Of a stretch of 64,000 nucleotides of DNA, positions 12,505-24,700 are shown piece after piece. How positions within the stretch are numbered: the first letter of the stretch is position 1; the number at the start of each line of letters is the position of its first letter. Where the stretch lies: assembly GCA_963580455.1 (NCBI GenBank), contig OY756966.1:16185001-16249000 (forward strand). Direction: 5' to 3'. Under the pieces are notes generated by a model that saw only the letters and a program-made list of their open reading frames with translations, was not told where the DNA came from and ran no database searches. Origin of the DNA: Euonymus europaeus (lineage: Eukaryota; Streptophyta; Magnoliopsida; Celastrales; Celastraceae). The translations under genes and the position numbers were made by a program.

Positions 12505-15500
12505 AAGCTTATACCCATAAAATTTGACATAGAAGAACAATAAAAAGTCTATCCCGAGCAATTTTGATAGTACGAAGTTGCTCAACTCTTTCTATGGTGG
12601 AGCTTTTAACGATTTTATCCATTTGTCATAGAAAGTTGGTGTTTTGGCGTCGAAATAATGTAGGAAGCTTATACTGGTAAAATTTGACATAGAAGAACAA
12701 TAAAAAGTCTATCCCGAGCAACTTTGATAGTCCGAAGTTGCTCAACTCTTTCTTTGGTGGAGCTTTTAACGGTTTTATCTATTTGTCATAGAAAGTTGGT
12801 GTTTTGGCGTCGAAATAATGTAGGAAGCTTATACTTGTAAAATTTGACATAGAAGAACAATAAAAAGTCTATCCCGAGCAATTTTGATAGTCTGAAGTTG
12901 CTCAACTCTTTCTATGGTGGAGCTTGTAACGGTTTTATCTATTTGTCATAGAAAGTTGGTGTTTTGGCATTGAAATAATGTAGGAAGCTTATACTCGTAA
13001 AATTTGACATAGAAGAACAATAAAAAGTCTATCCCGAGCAATTTTGATAGTCCGAAGTTGCTCAACTCTTTCTATGGTGGAGCTTTTAACGATTTTATCT
13101 ATTTGTCATAGAAAGTTGGTGTTTTGGCATCGAAATAATGTAGGAAGCTTATACTCGTAAAATTTGACATAGAAGAACAATAAAAAGTCTATCCCGGGCA
13201 ATTTTGATAGTTCGAAGTTGCTCCACTCTCTCTATGGAGGAGCTTTTAACGGTTTTGTCTATTTGTCATAGAAAGTTGGTGTTTTGGCATGGTTATAATG
13301 TGGGAAGCTTATACTCGTAAAATTTGACATAGAAGAACAATAAAAAGTCTATCCCGAGCAATTTTGATAGTCCGAAGTTGCTCAACTCTTTCTATTGTGG
13401 AGCTTTTAACGATTTTATCTATTTGTCATAGAAAGTTGTTGTTTTGGCGTCGAAATAATGTAGGAAGCTTATACTCGTAAAATTTGACATAGAAGAACAA
13501 TAAAAAGTCTATCCCGAGCAACTTTGATAGTCCGAAGTTGCTCAACTCTCTCTATGGAGGAGCTTTTAACGGTTTTGTCCATTTGTCATAGAAAGTTGGT
13601 GTTTTGGCATCGAAATAATGTAGGAAGCTTATACTCGTTAAATTTGACATAGAAGAACCATTAAAAGTCTATCTCGAGCCACTTTGATAGTTCGGAGTTG
13701 CTCAACTCTCTCTATGGAGGAGCTTTTAACGGTTTTGTCCATTTGTCATAGAAAGTTGGTGTTTTGTCATCGAAATAATCTAGGAAGCTTATACTCATAA
13801 AATTTGACATAGAAGAACAATAAAAAGTCTATCCCGAGCAACTTTGATAGTCCGAAGTTGCTCAACTCTCTCTATGGAGGAGCTTTTAACGGTCCTGTCC
13901 ATTTGTCATAGAAAGTTAGTGTTTTGGCATCGAAATAATGTAGAAAGCTTATACTCGTAAAAGTTGACATGGAAAAACAACAAAAAGTCTATCCCGAGCA
14001 ACTTTGATAGTCCGAAGTTGCTCAACTCTCTCTATGGAGAAGCTTTTAACGGTTTTGTCCATTTGTCATAGAAAGTTAGTGTTTTGGCATCGAAATAATG
14101 TAGAAAGCTTATACTCGTAAAAGTTGACATAGAAGAACAACAAAAAGTCTATCCCGAGCAACTTTGATAGTCCGAAGTTGCTCAACTCTCTCTATGGAGG
14201 AGCTTTTAACGGTTTTGTCTATTTGTCATAAAAAGTTGGTGTTTTGGCATCGAAATAATGTAGGAAGCTTATACTCGTCAAATTTGACATAGAAGAATAA
14301 TAAAAAGTCTATCCCGAGCAATTTTGATATTTCGAAGTTGCTCAACTCTCTCTGTGGAGGAGCTTTTAACGGTTTTGTCTATTTGTCTTAGAGAGTTGGT
14401 GTTTTGGCATGGAAATAACGTTGGAAGCTTATACTCGTTAAATTTGACATAGAAGAACAATTAAAAGTCTATCCCGAGCAATTTTGATAGTCTGAAGTTG
14501 CTCAACTCTTTCTATGGTGGAGCTTTTAATGATTTTATCTATTTGTCATAGAAAGTTGGTGTTTTGGCATCGAAATAATGTAGGAAGCTTATACTCGTAA
14601 AATTTGACATAGAAGAACAATAAAAAGTCTATCCCGAGCAACTTTGACAGTCCGAAGTTGCTCAACTCTCTCTATGGAGGAGCTTTTAACGGTTTTGTCT
14701 ATTTGTCTTAGAGAGTTGGTGTTTTGGCATGGAAATAATGTTGGAAGCTTATACTCGTTAAATTTGACATAGAAGAACAATTAAAAGTCTATCCCGAGCA
14801 ATTTTGATAGTCTGAAGTTGCTCAACTCTTTCTATGGTGGAGCTTTTAACGATTTTATCCATTTGTCATAGAAAGTTGGTGTTTTGGCATCGAAATAATG
14901 TAGGAAGCTTATACTCGTAAAATTTGACATAGAAGAACAATAAAAAGTCTATCCCGAGCAACTTTGATTGTCCGAAGTTGCTCAACTCTCTCTATGGAGG
15001 AGCTTTTAACGATTTTGTCCATTTGTCATAGAAAGTTGGTGTTTTGGCATCGAAATAATGTAGGAAGCTTATACTCGTTAAATTTGACATAGAAGAACAA
15101 TTAAAAGTCTATCCCGAGCAATTTTGATAGTCTGAAGTTGCTCAACTCTTTCTATGGTGGAGCTTTTAACGATTTTATCTATTTGTCATAGAAAGTTGGT
15201 GTTTTGGCATCGAAATAGTGTAGGAAGCTTATACACGTTAAATTTGACATAGAAGAAGCATTAAAAGTCTATCCCGAGCTACTTTGATAGTTCGGAGTTG
15301 CTCAACTCTCTCTATGGAGGGGCTTTTAACGGTTTTGTCCATTTGTCATGGAAAGTTGGTGTTTTGTCATCGAAATAATCTAGGAAGCTTATACTCATAA
15401 AATTTGACATAGAAGAACAATAAAAAGTCTATCCCGAGCAACTTTGATAGTCCGAAGTTGCTCAACTCTCTCTATGGTGGAGCTTTTAACGATTTTATCT

Positions 15501-15864
15501 ATTTGTCATAGAAAGTTGGTGTTTTGGCATCGAAATAATGTAGGAAGCTTATACTCGTAAAATTTGACATTGAAGAACAATAAAAAGTCTATCCCGAGCA
15601 ACTTTGATAGTCCGAAGTTGCTCAACTCTCTCTTTGGAGGAGCTTTTAACGGTTTTGTCCATTTGTCATAGAAAGTTGGTGTTTTGGCATTGAAATAATG
15701 TAGGAAGCTTATACTCGTAAAATTTGACATAGAAGAACAATAAAAAGTATATCCCGAGCAACTTTGATAGTCCGAAGTTGCTCAACTCTCTCTATGGAGG
15801 AGCTTTTAACGGTTTTGTCCATTTGTCATAGAAAGTTGGTGTTTTGACGTCGAAATAATGTAGG

Positions 15865-16018
15865 AAGCTTATACTCGTAAAGTTTGACATAGTAGAACAA
15901 TTAAAAGTCTATCCCGAGCAACTTTGATTGTCCGAAGTTGCTCAACTCTCTCAATGGAGGAGCTTTTAACGGTTTTGTCTATTTGTCATAGAAAGTTGGT
16001 GTTTTGGAATAATGTAGG
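15865..16018 (+). repeat. 154-bp monomer with 6-bp deletion (fourth)
   Basis: Deletion at 16002-16014, followed by ATACTCATAAAA. It lies 6068 bp after the second copy. I saw no 154-bp unit of this type after this point. Confidence 0.9.
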
Positions 16019-16962
16019 AAGCTTATACTCATAAAATTTGACATAGAAGAACAATAAAAAGTCTATCCCGAGCAATTTTGATAGTACGAAGTTGCTCAAC
16101 TCTTTCTATGGTGGAGCTTTTAACGATTTTATCCATTTGTCATAGAAAGTTGGTGTTTTGGCGTCGAAATAATGTTGGAAGCTTATACTGGTAAAATTTG
16201 ACATAGAAGAACAATAAAAAGTCTATCCCGAGCAACTTTGATAGTCCAAAGTTGCTCAAGTCTTTCTTTGGTGGAGCTTTTAACGGTTTTATCTATTTGT
16301 CATAGAAAGTTGGTGTTTTGGCGTCGAAATAATGTAGGAAGCTTATACTTGTAAAATTTGACATAGAAGAACAATAAAAAGTCTATCCCGAGCAATTTTG
16401 ATAGTCCGAAGTTGCTCAACTCTTTCTATGGTGGAGCTTTTAACGGTTTTATCTATTTGTCATAGAAAGTTGGTGTTTTTGCATTGAAATAATGTAGGAT
16501 GCTTATACTCGTAAAATTTGACATAGAAGAACAATAAAAAGTCTATCCCGAGCAATTTTGATAGTCCGAAGTTGCTCAACTCTTTCTATGGTGGAGCTTT
16601 TAACGATTTTATCTATTTGTCATAGAAAGTTGGTGTTTTGGCATCGAAATAATGTAGGAAGCTTATACTCGTAAAATTTGACATAGAAGAACAATAAAAA
16701 AGTCTATCCCGGACAATTTTGATAGTTCGAAGTTGCTCCACTCTCTCTATGGAGGAGCTTTTGACGGTTTTGTCTATTTGTCATAGAAAGTTGGTGTTTT
16801 GGCATGGTTATAATGTGGGAAGCTTATACTCGTAAAATTTGACATAGAAGAACAATAAAAAGTCTATCCCGAGAAAGTTTGATAGTCCGAAGTTGCTCAA
16901 CTCTCTCTATGGAGGAGCTTTTAACGGTTTTGTCCATTTGTCACAGAAAGTTGGTGTTTTGG

Positions 16963-18310
16963 CGTCGAAATAATGTAGGAAGCTTATACTCGTAAAGTTT
17001 GACATAGATAACAATTAAAAGTCTATCCCGAGCAACTTTGATTGTCCGAAGTTCCTCCACTCTCTCTATGGAGGAGCTTTTAACGGTTTTGTCAATTTGT
17101 CATAGAAAGTTGGTGTTTTGGCATCGAAATAATGTAGGAAGCTTATACTCGTAAAATTCGACATAGAAGAACAATAAAAAGTCTATCCCGAGCAATTTTG
17201 ATAGTCCGAAGTTGCTCAACTCTTTCTATTGTGGAGCTTTTAACGATTTTATCTATTTGTCATAGAAAGTTGGTGTTTTGTCATCGAAATAATGTAGAAA
17301 GCTTATACTCGTAAAATTTGACATAGAAGAACAATAAAAAGTCTATCCCGAGCAACTTTGATAGTCCGAAGTTGCTCAACTCTCTCTATGGAGGAGCTTT
17401 TAACGGTTTTGTCCATTTGTCATAGAAAGTTGGTGTTTTGGCGTCGAAATAATGTAGGAAGCTTATACTCGTTAAATTTGACATAGAAGAACCATTAAAA
17501 GTCTATCTCGAGCTACTTTGATAGTTCGGAGTTGCTCAACTCTCTCTATGGAGGAGCTTTTAACGGTTTTGTCCATTTGTCATAGAAAGTTGGTGTTTTG
17601 TCATCGAAATAATCTAGGAAGCTTATACTCATAAAATTTGACATAGAAGAACAATAAAAAGTCTATCCCGAGCAACTTTGATAGTCCGAAGTTGCTCAAC
17701 TCTCTCTATGCAGGAGCTTTTAACGGTTTTGTCCATTTGTCATAGAAAGTTAGTGTTTTGGCATCGAAATAATGTAGAAAGCTTATACTCGTAAAAGTTG
17801 ACATGGAAAAACAACAAAAAGTCTATCCCGAGCAACTTTGATAGTCCGAAGTTGCTCAACTCTCTCTACGGAGAAGCTTTTAACGGTTTTGTCCATTTGT
17901 CATAGAAAGTTAGTGTTTTGGCATCGAAATAATGTAGAAAGCTTATACTCGTAAAAGTTGACATAGAAGAACAACAAAAAGTCTATCCCGAGCAACTTTG
18001 ATAGTCCGAAGTTGCTCAACTCTCTCTATGGAGGAGCTTTTAACGGTTTTGTCCATTTGTCATAAAAAGTTGGTGTTTTGGCATCGAAATAATGTAGGAA
18101 GCTTATACTCGTCAAATTTGACATAGAAGAATAATAAAAAGTGTATCCCGAGCAATTTTGATAGTTCGAAGTTGCTCAACTCTCTCTGTGGAGGAGCTTT
18201 TAACGGTTTTGTCTATTTGTCTTAGAGAGTTGGTGTTTTGGCATGGAAATAATGTTGGAAGCTTATACTCGTTAAATTTGACATAGAAGAACAATTAAAA
18301 GTCTATCCCG
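16963..18310 (+). repeat. Large higher-order block, truncated copy III
   Basis: Starts like copies I and II (GATAACAATT at 17007). It shares AAAATTCGAC with copy II, which copy I lacks, so copies II and III are closer there. It then follows the order seen around 7.1-8.1 kb of copy I, through GACATGGAAAAAC and CTTAGAGAG units, and leaves the block near 18310. Confidence 0.7.
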
Positions 18311-18719
18311 AGCAATTTTGATAGTCCGAAGTTGCTCAACTCTTTCTATGGTGGAGCTTTTAACGATTTTATCTATTTGTCATAGAAAGTTGGTGTTTTG
18401 GAGTCGAAATAATGTAGGAAGCTTATACTCGTAAAATCTGACATAGAAGAACAATAAAAAGTCTATCCCGAGCAACTTTGATAGTCCGAAGTTGCTCAAC
18501 TCTCTCTATGAAGGAGCTTTTAACGGTTTTGTCCATTTGTCATAGAAAGTTGGTGTTTTGGCATCGAAATAATGTAGGAAGCTTATACTCGTTAAATTTG
18601 ACATAGAAGAACCATTAAAAGTCTATCCCGAGCTACTTTGATAGTCCGGAGTTGCTCAACTCTCTCTATGGAGGAGGTTTTAACGGTTTTGTCCATTTGT
18701 CATAGAAAGTTGGTGTTTT
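18311..18719 (+). repeat. Transitional monomers
   Basis: About two and a half satellite units (TTTTGGAGTCG, GAACCATTAAAAG, GGAGGAGGTTTTAAC variants) between the 6-kb blocks and the 2079-bp units. Similar units recur near 34.7-35.0 kb. No other content seen. Confidence 0.7.
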
Positions 18720-21700
18720 GGCGTCGAAATAATGTAGGAAGCTTATACTCGTAAAGTTTGACATAGATAAGATATAAAAGTCTATCCCGAGCAACTTTGA
18801 TTGTCCGAAGTTCCACCACTCTCTCTATGGAGGAGCTTTTAACGGTTTTGTCAATTTTTCATAGAAAGTTGGTGTTTTGGCATCGAAATAATGTAGGAAG
18901 CTTATACTCGTTAAATTTGACATAGAAGAACCATTAAAAGTCTATCCCGAGCTACTTTGATAGTTCGGAGTTGCTCAACTCTCTCTATGGAGGAGCTTTT
19001 AACGGTTTTGTCCATTTGTCATAGAAAGTTGGTGTTTTGTCATCGAAATAATCTAGGAAGCTTATACTCATAAAATTTGACATAGACGAACAATAAAAAG
19101 TCTATCCCGAGCAACTTTGATAGTCCGAAGTTGCTCAACTCTCTCTATGGTGGAGCTTTTAACGATTTTATCTATTTGTCATAGAAAGTTGGTGTTTTGG
19201 CATCGAAATAATGTAGGAAGCTTATACTCGTAAAATTTGAAATTGAAGTACAATTAAAAGTCTATCCCGAGCAACTTTGATAGTCCGAAGTTGCTCAACT
19301 CTCTCTTTGGAGGAGCTTTTAACGGTTTTGTCCATTTGTCATAGAAAGTTGGTGTTTTGGCATCAAAATAATGTAGGAAGCTTATACTCGTAAAATTTGA
19401 CATTGAAGAACAATAAAAAGTCTATCCCGAGCAACTTTGATAGTCCGAAGTTGCTCAACTCTCTCTTTGGAGGAGCTTTTAACGGTTTTGTCCATTTGTC
19501 ATAGAAAGTTGGTGTTTTGGCATTGAAATAATGTAGGAAGCTTATACTCGTAAAATTTGACATAGAAGAACAATAAAAAGTATATCCAGAGCAATTTTGA
19601 TAGTCCGAAGTTGCTCAACTCTCTCTATGGAGGAGCTTTTAACGGTTTTGTCCATTTGTCATTGAAAGTTGGTGTTTTGGCATCGAAATAATGTAGGAAG
19701 CTTATACTCGTCAAATTTGACATAGAAGAATAATAAAAAGTCTATCCCGAGCAATTTTGATAGTTCGAAGTTGCTCAACTCTCTCTATGGAGGAGCTTTT
19801 AACGGTTTTGTCTATTTGTCTTAGAGAGTTGGTGTTTTGGCATGGAAATAATGTTGGAATCTTATACTCGTTAAATTTGACATAGAAGAACAATTAAAAG
19901 TCTATCCCGAGCAATTTTGATAGTCTGAAGTTGCTCAACTCTTTCTATGGTGGAGCTTTTAACGATTTTATCTATTTGTCATAGAAAGTTGGTGTTTTGG
20001 CATCGAAATAATGTAGGAAGCTTATACTCGTAAAATTTGACATAGAAGAACAATAAAAAGTCTATCCAGAGCAACTTTGATAGTCCGAAGTTGCTCAACT
20101 CATTCTATGTTGGAGCTTTTAACGGTTTTGTCCATTTGTCATAGAAAGTTGGTGTTTTGGCATCGAAATAATGTAGGAAGCTTATACTCATTAAATTTGA
20201 CATAGAAGAATAATAAAAAGTCTATCCCGAGCAATTTTGATAGTCCGAAGTTGCTCAACTCTCTCTATGGAGGAGCGTTTAACGGTTTTGTCTATTTGTC
20301 GTAGAAAGTTGGTGTTTTGGCATTGAAATAATGTAGGAAGCTTATACTCGTAAAATTTGACATAGAAGAACAACAAAAAGTCTATCCCGAGCAACTTTGA
20401 TAGTCCGAAGTTGCTCAACTCTCTCTATGGAGGAGCTTTTAACGGTTTTATCTATTTGTCATAGAAAGTTGGTGTTTTAGCATCGAAATAATGTAGGAAG
20501 CTTATACTCGTAAAATTTGACATAGAAGAACAATAAAAAGTCTATCCAGAGCAACTTTGATAGTCCGAAGTTGCTCAACTCTCTCTATGGAGGAGCTTTT
20601 AACGGTTTTGTCCATTTGTCATAGAAAGTTGGTGTTTTGGCATCGAAATAATGTAGGAAGCTTATACTCGTAAAATTTGACATAGAAGAACAATTAAAAG
20701 TCTATCCCGAGCAATTTTGATAGTCCGAAGTTGCTCAACTCTCTCTATGTAGGAGCTTTTAACGGTTTTGTCCATTTGTCATAGAAAGTTGGTGTTTTGG
20801 CGTCGAAATAATGTAGGAAGCTTATACTCGTAAAGTTTGACATAGATAAGATATAAAAGTCTATCCCGAGCAACTTTGATTGTCCGAAGTTCCACCACTC
20901 TCTCTATGGAGGAGCTTTTAACGGTTTTGTCAATTTTTCATAGAAAGTTGGTGTTTTGGCATCGAAATAATGTAGGAAGCTTATACTCGTTAAATTTGAC
21001 ATAGAAGAACCATTAAAAGTCTATCCCGAGCTACTTTGATAGTTCGGAGTTGCTCAACTCTCTCTATGGAGGAGCTTTTAACGGTTTTGTCCATTTGTCA
21101 TAGAAAGTTGGTGTTTTGTCATCGAAATAATCTAGGAAGCTTATACTCATAAAATTTGACATAGACGAACAATAAAAAGTCTATCCCGAGCAACTTTGAT
21201 AGTCCGAAGTTGCTCAACTCTCTCTATGGTGGAGCTTTTAACGATTTTATCTATTTGTCATAGAAAGTTGGTGTTTTGGCATCGAAATAATGTAGGAAGC
21301 TTATACTCGTAAAATTTGAAATTGAAGTACAATTAAAAGTCTATCCCGAGCAACTTTGATAGTCCGAAGTTGCTCAACTCTCTCTTTGGAGGAGCTTTTA
21401 ACGGTTTTGTCCATTTGTCATAGAAAGTTGGTGTTTTGGCATCGAAATAATGTAGGAAGCTTATACTCGTAAAATTTGACATTGAAGAACAATAAAAAGT
21501 CTATCCCGAGCAACTTTGATAGTCCGAAGTTGCTCAACTCTCTCTTTGGAGGAGCTTTTAACGGTTTTGTCCATTTGTCATAGAAAGTTGGTGTTTTGGC
21601 ATTGAAATAATGTAGGAAGCTTATACTCGTAAAATTTGACATAGAAGAACAATAAAAAGTATATCCAGAGCAATTTTGATAGTCCGAAGTTGCTCAACTC

Positions 21701-24700
21701 TCTCTATGGAGGAGCTTTTAACGGTTTTGTCCATTTGTCATTGAAAGTTGGTGTTTTGGCATCGAAATAATGTAGGAAGCTTATACTCGTCAAATTTGAC
21801 ATAGAAGAATAATAAAAAGTCTATCCCGAGCAATTTTGATAGTTCGAAGTTGCTCAACTCTCTCTATGGAGGAGCTTTTAACGGTTTTGTCTATTTGTCT
21901 TAGAGAGTTGGTGTTTTGGCATGGAAATAATGTTGGAAGCTTATACTCGTTAAATTTGACATAGAAGAACAATTAAAAGTCTATCCCGAGCAATTTTGAT
22001 AGTCTGAAGTTGCTCAACTCTTTCTATGGTGGAGCTTTTAACGATTTTATCTATTTGTCATAGAAAGTTGGTGTTTTGGCATCGAAATAATGTAGGAAGC
22101 TTATACTCGTAAAATTTGACATAGAAGAACAATAAAAAGTCTATCCAGAGCAACTTTGATAGTCCGAAGTTGCTCAACTCATTCTATGTTGGAGCTTTTA
22201 ACGGTTTTGTCCATTTGTCATAGAAAGTTGGTGTTTTGGCATCGAAATAATGTAGGAAGCTTATACTCATTAAATTTGACATAGAAGAATAATAAAAAGT
22301 CTATCCCGAGCAATTTTGATAGTCCGAAGTTGCTCAACTCTCTCTATGGAGGAGCGTTTAACGGTTTTGTCTATTTGTCGTAGAAAGTTGGTGTTTTGGC
22401 ATTGAAATAATGTAGGAAGCTTATACTCGTAAAATTTGACATAGAAGAACAACAAAAAGTCTATCCCGAGCAACTTTGATAGTCCGAAGTTGCTCAACTC
22501 TCTCTATGGAGGAGCTTTTAACGGTTTTATCTATTTGTCATAGAAAGTTGGTGTTTTAGCATCGAAATAATGTAGGAAGCTTATACTCGTAAAATTTGAA
22601 ATTGAAGTACAATTAAAAGTCTATCCCGAGCAACTTTGATAGTCCGAAGTTGCTCAACTCTCTCTTTGGAGGAGCTTTTAACGGTTTTGTCCATTTGTCA
22701 TAGAAAGTTGGTGTTTTGGCATCGAAATAATGTAGGAAGCTTATACTCGTAAAATTTGACATTGAAGAACAATAAAAAGTCTATCCCGAGCAACTTTGAT
22801 AGTCCGAAGTTGCTCAACTCTCTCTTTGGAGGAGCTTTTAACGGTTTTGTCCATTTGTCATAGAAAGTTGGTGTTTTGGCATTGAAATAATGTAGGAAGC
22901 TTATACTCGTAAAATTTGACATAGAAGAACAATAAAAAGTATATCCAGAGCAATTTTGATAGTCCGAAGTTGCTCAACTCTCTCTATGGAGGAGCTTTTA
23001 ACGGTTTTGTCCATTTGTCATTGAAAGTTGGTGTTTTGGCATCGAAATAATGTAGGAAGCTTATACTCGTCAAATTTGACATAGAAGAATAATAAAAAGT
23101 CTATCCCGAGCAATTTTGATAGTTCGAAGTTGCTCAACTCTCTCTATGGAGGAGCTTTTAACGGTTTTGTCTATTTGTCTTAGAGAGTTGGTGTTTTGGC
23201 ATGGAAATAATGTTGGAAGCTTATACTCGTTAAATTTGACATAGAAGAACAATTAAAAGTCTATCCCGAGCAATTTTGATAGTCTGAAGTTGCTCAACTC
23301 TTTCTATGGTGGAGCTTTTAACGATTTTATCTATTTGTCATAGAAAGTTGGTGTTTTGGCATCGAAATAATGTAGGAAGCTTATACTCGTAAAATTTGAC
23401 ATAGAAGAACAATAAAAAGTCTATCCAGAGCAACTTTGATAGTCCGAAGTTGCTCAACTCATTCTATGTTGGAGCTTTTAACGGTTTTGTCCATTTGTCA
23501 TAGAAAGTTGGTGTTTTGGCATCGAAATAATGTAGGAAGCTTATACTCATTAAATTTGACATAGAAGAATAATAAAAAGTCTATCCCGAGCAATTTTGAT
23601 AGTCCGAAGTTGCTCAACTCTCTCTATGGAGGAGCGTTTAACGGTTTTGTCTATTTGTCGTAGAAAGTTGGTGTTTTGGCATTGAAATAATGTAGGAAGC
23701 TTATACTCGTAAAATTTGACATAGAAGAACAACAAAAAGTCTATCCCGAGCAACTTTGATAGTCCGAAGTTGCTCAACTCTCTCTATGGAGGAGCTTTTA
23801 ACGGTTTTATCTATTTGTCATAGAAAGTTGGTGTTTTAGCATCGAAATAATGTAGGAAGCTTATACTCGTAAAATTTGACATAGAAGAACAATAAAAAGT
23901 CTATCCAGAGCAACTTTGATAGTCCGAAGTTGCTCAACTCTCTCTATGGAGGAGCTTTTAACGGTTTTGTCCATTTGTCATAGAAAGTTGGTGTTTTGGC
24001 ATCGAAATAATGTAGGAAGCTTATACTCGTAAAATTTGACATAGAAGAACAATTAAAAGTCTATCCCGAGCAATTTTGATAGTCCGAAGTTGCTCAACTC
24101 TCTCTATGTAGGAGCTTTTAACGGTTTTGTCCATTTGTCATAGAAAGTTGGTGTTTTGGCGTCGAAATAATGTAGGAAGCTTATACTCGTAAAGTTTGAC
24201 ATAGATAAGATATAAAAGTCTATCCCGAGCAACTTTGATTGTCCGAAGTTCCACCACTCTCTCTATGGAGGAGCTTTTAACGGTTTTGTCAATTTTTCAT
24301 AGAAAGTTGGTGTTTTGGCATCGAAATAATGTAGGAAGCTTATACTCGTTAAATTTGACATAGAAGAACCATTAAAAGTCTATCCCGAGCTACTTTGATA
24401 GTTCGGAGTTGCTCAACTCTCTCTATGGAGGAGCTTTTAACGGTTTTGTCCATTTGTCATAGAAAGTTGGTGTTTTGTCATCGAAATAATCTAGGAAGCT
24501 TATACTCATAAAATTTGACATAGACGAACAATAAAAAGTCTATCCCGAGCAACTTTGATAGTCCGAAGTTGCTCAACTCTCTCTATGGTGGAGCTTTTAA
24601 CGATTTTATCTATTTGTCATAGAAAGTTGGTGTTTTGGCATCGAAATAATGTAGGAAGCTTATACTCGTAAAATTTGAAATTGAAGTACAATTAAAAGTC

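Larger units (their letters stand above)
10895..16962 (+). repeat. Large higher-order block, copy II (~6.1 kb)
   Basis: Repeats copy I in variant order: GATAACAATT at 10939, CTCGAGCC near 11280, GACATGGAAAAAC near 11573, 154-bp units at 12351-12504 and 15865-16018. It lacks one monomer near its start, one near the position of the 7.7-7.9 kb duplicate, and two around the position of 9.3-9.6 kb in copy I. These are clean whole-unit losses or gains, so exchange stays in register. Confidence 0.8.

Noticed and set aside
18771..18780. Functional promoter in the GATAAGATATAAAAG unit
   Set aside because: It is only a TATA-like word in AT-rich repeat DNA. I keep it as a low-interest observation and do not annotate a promoter.
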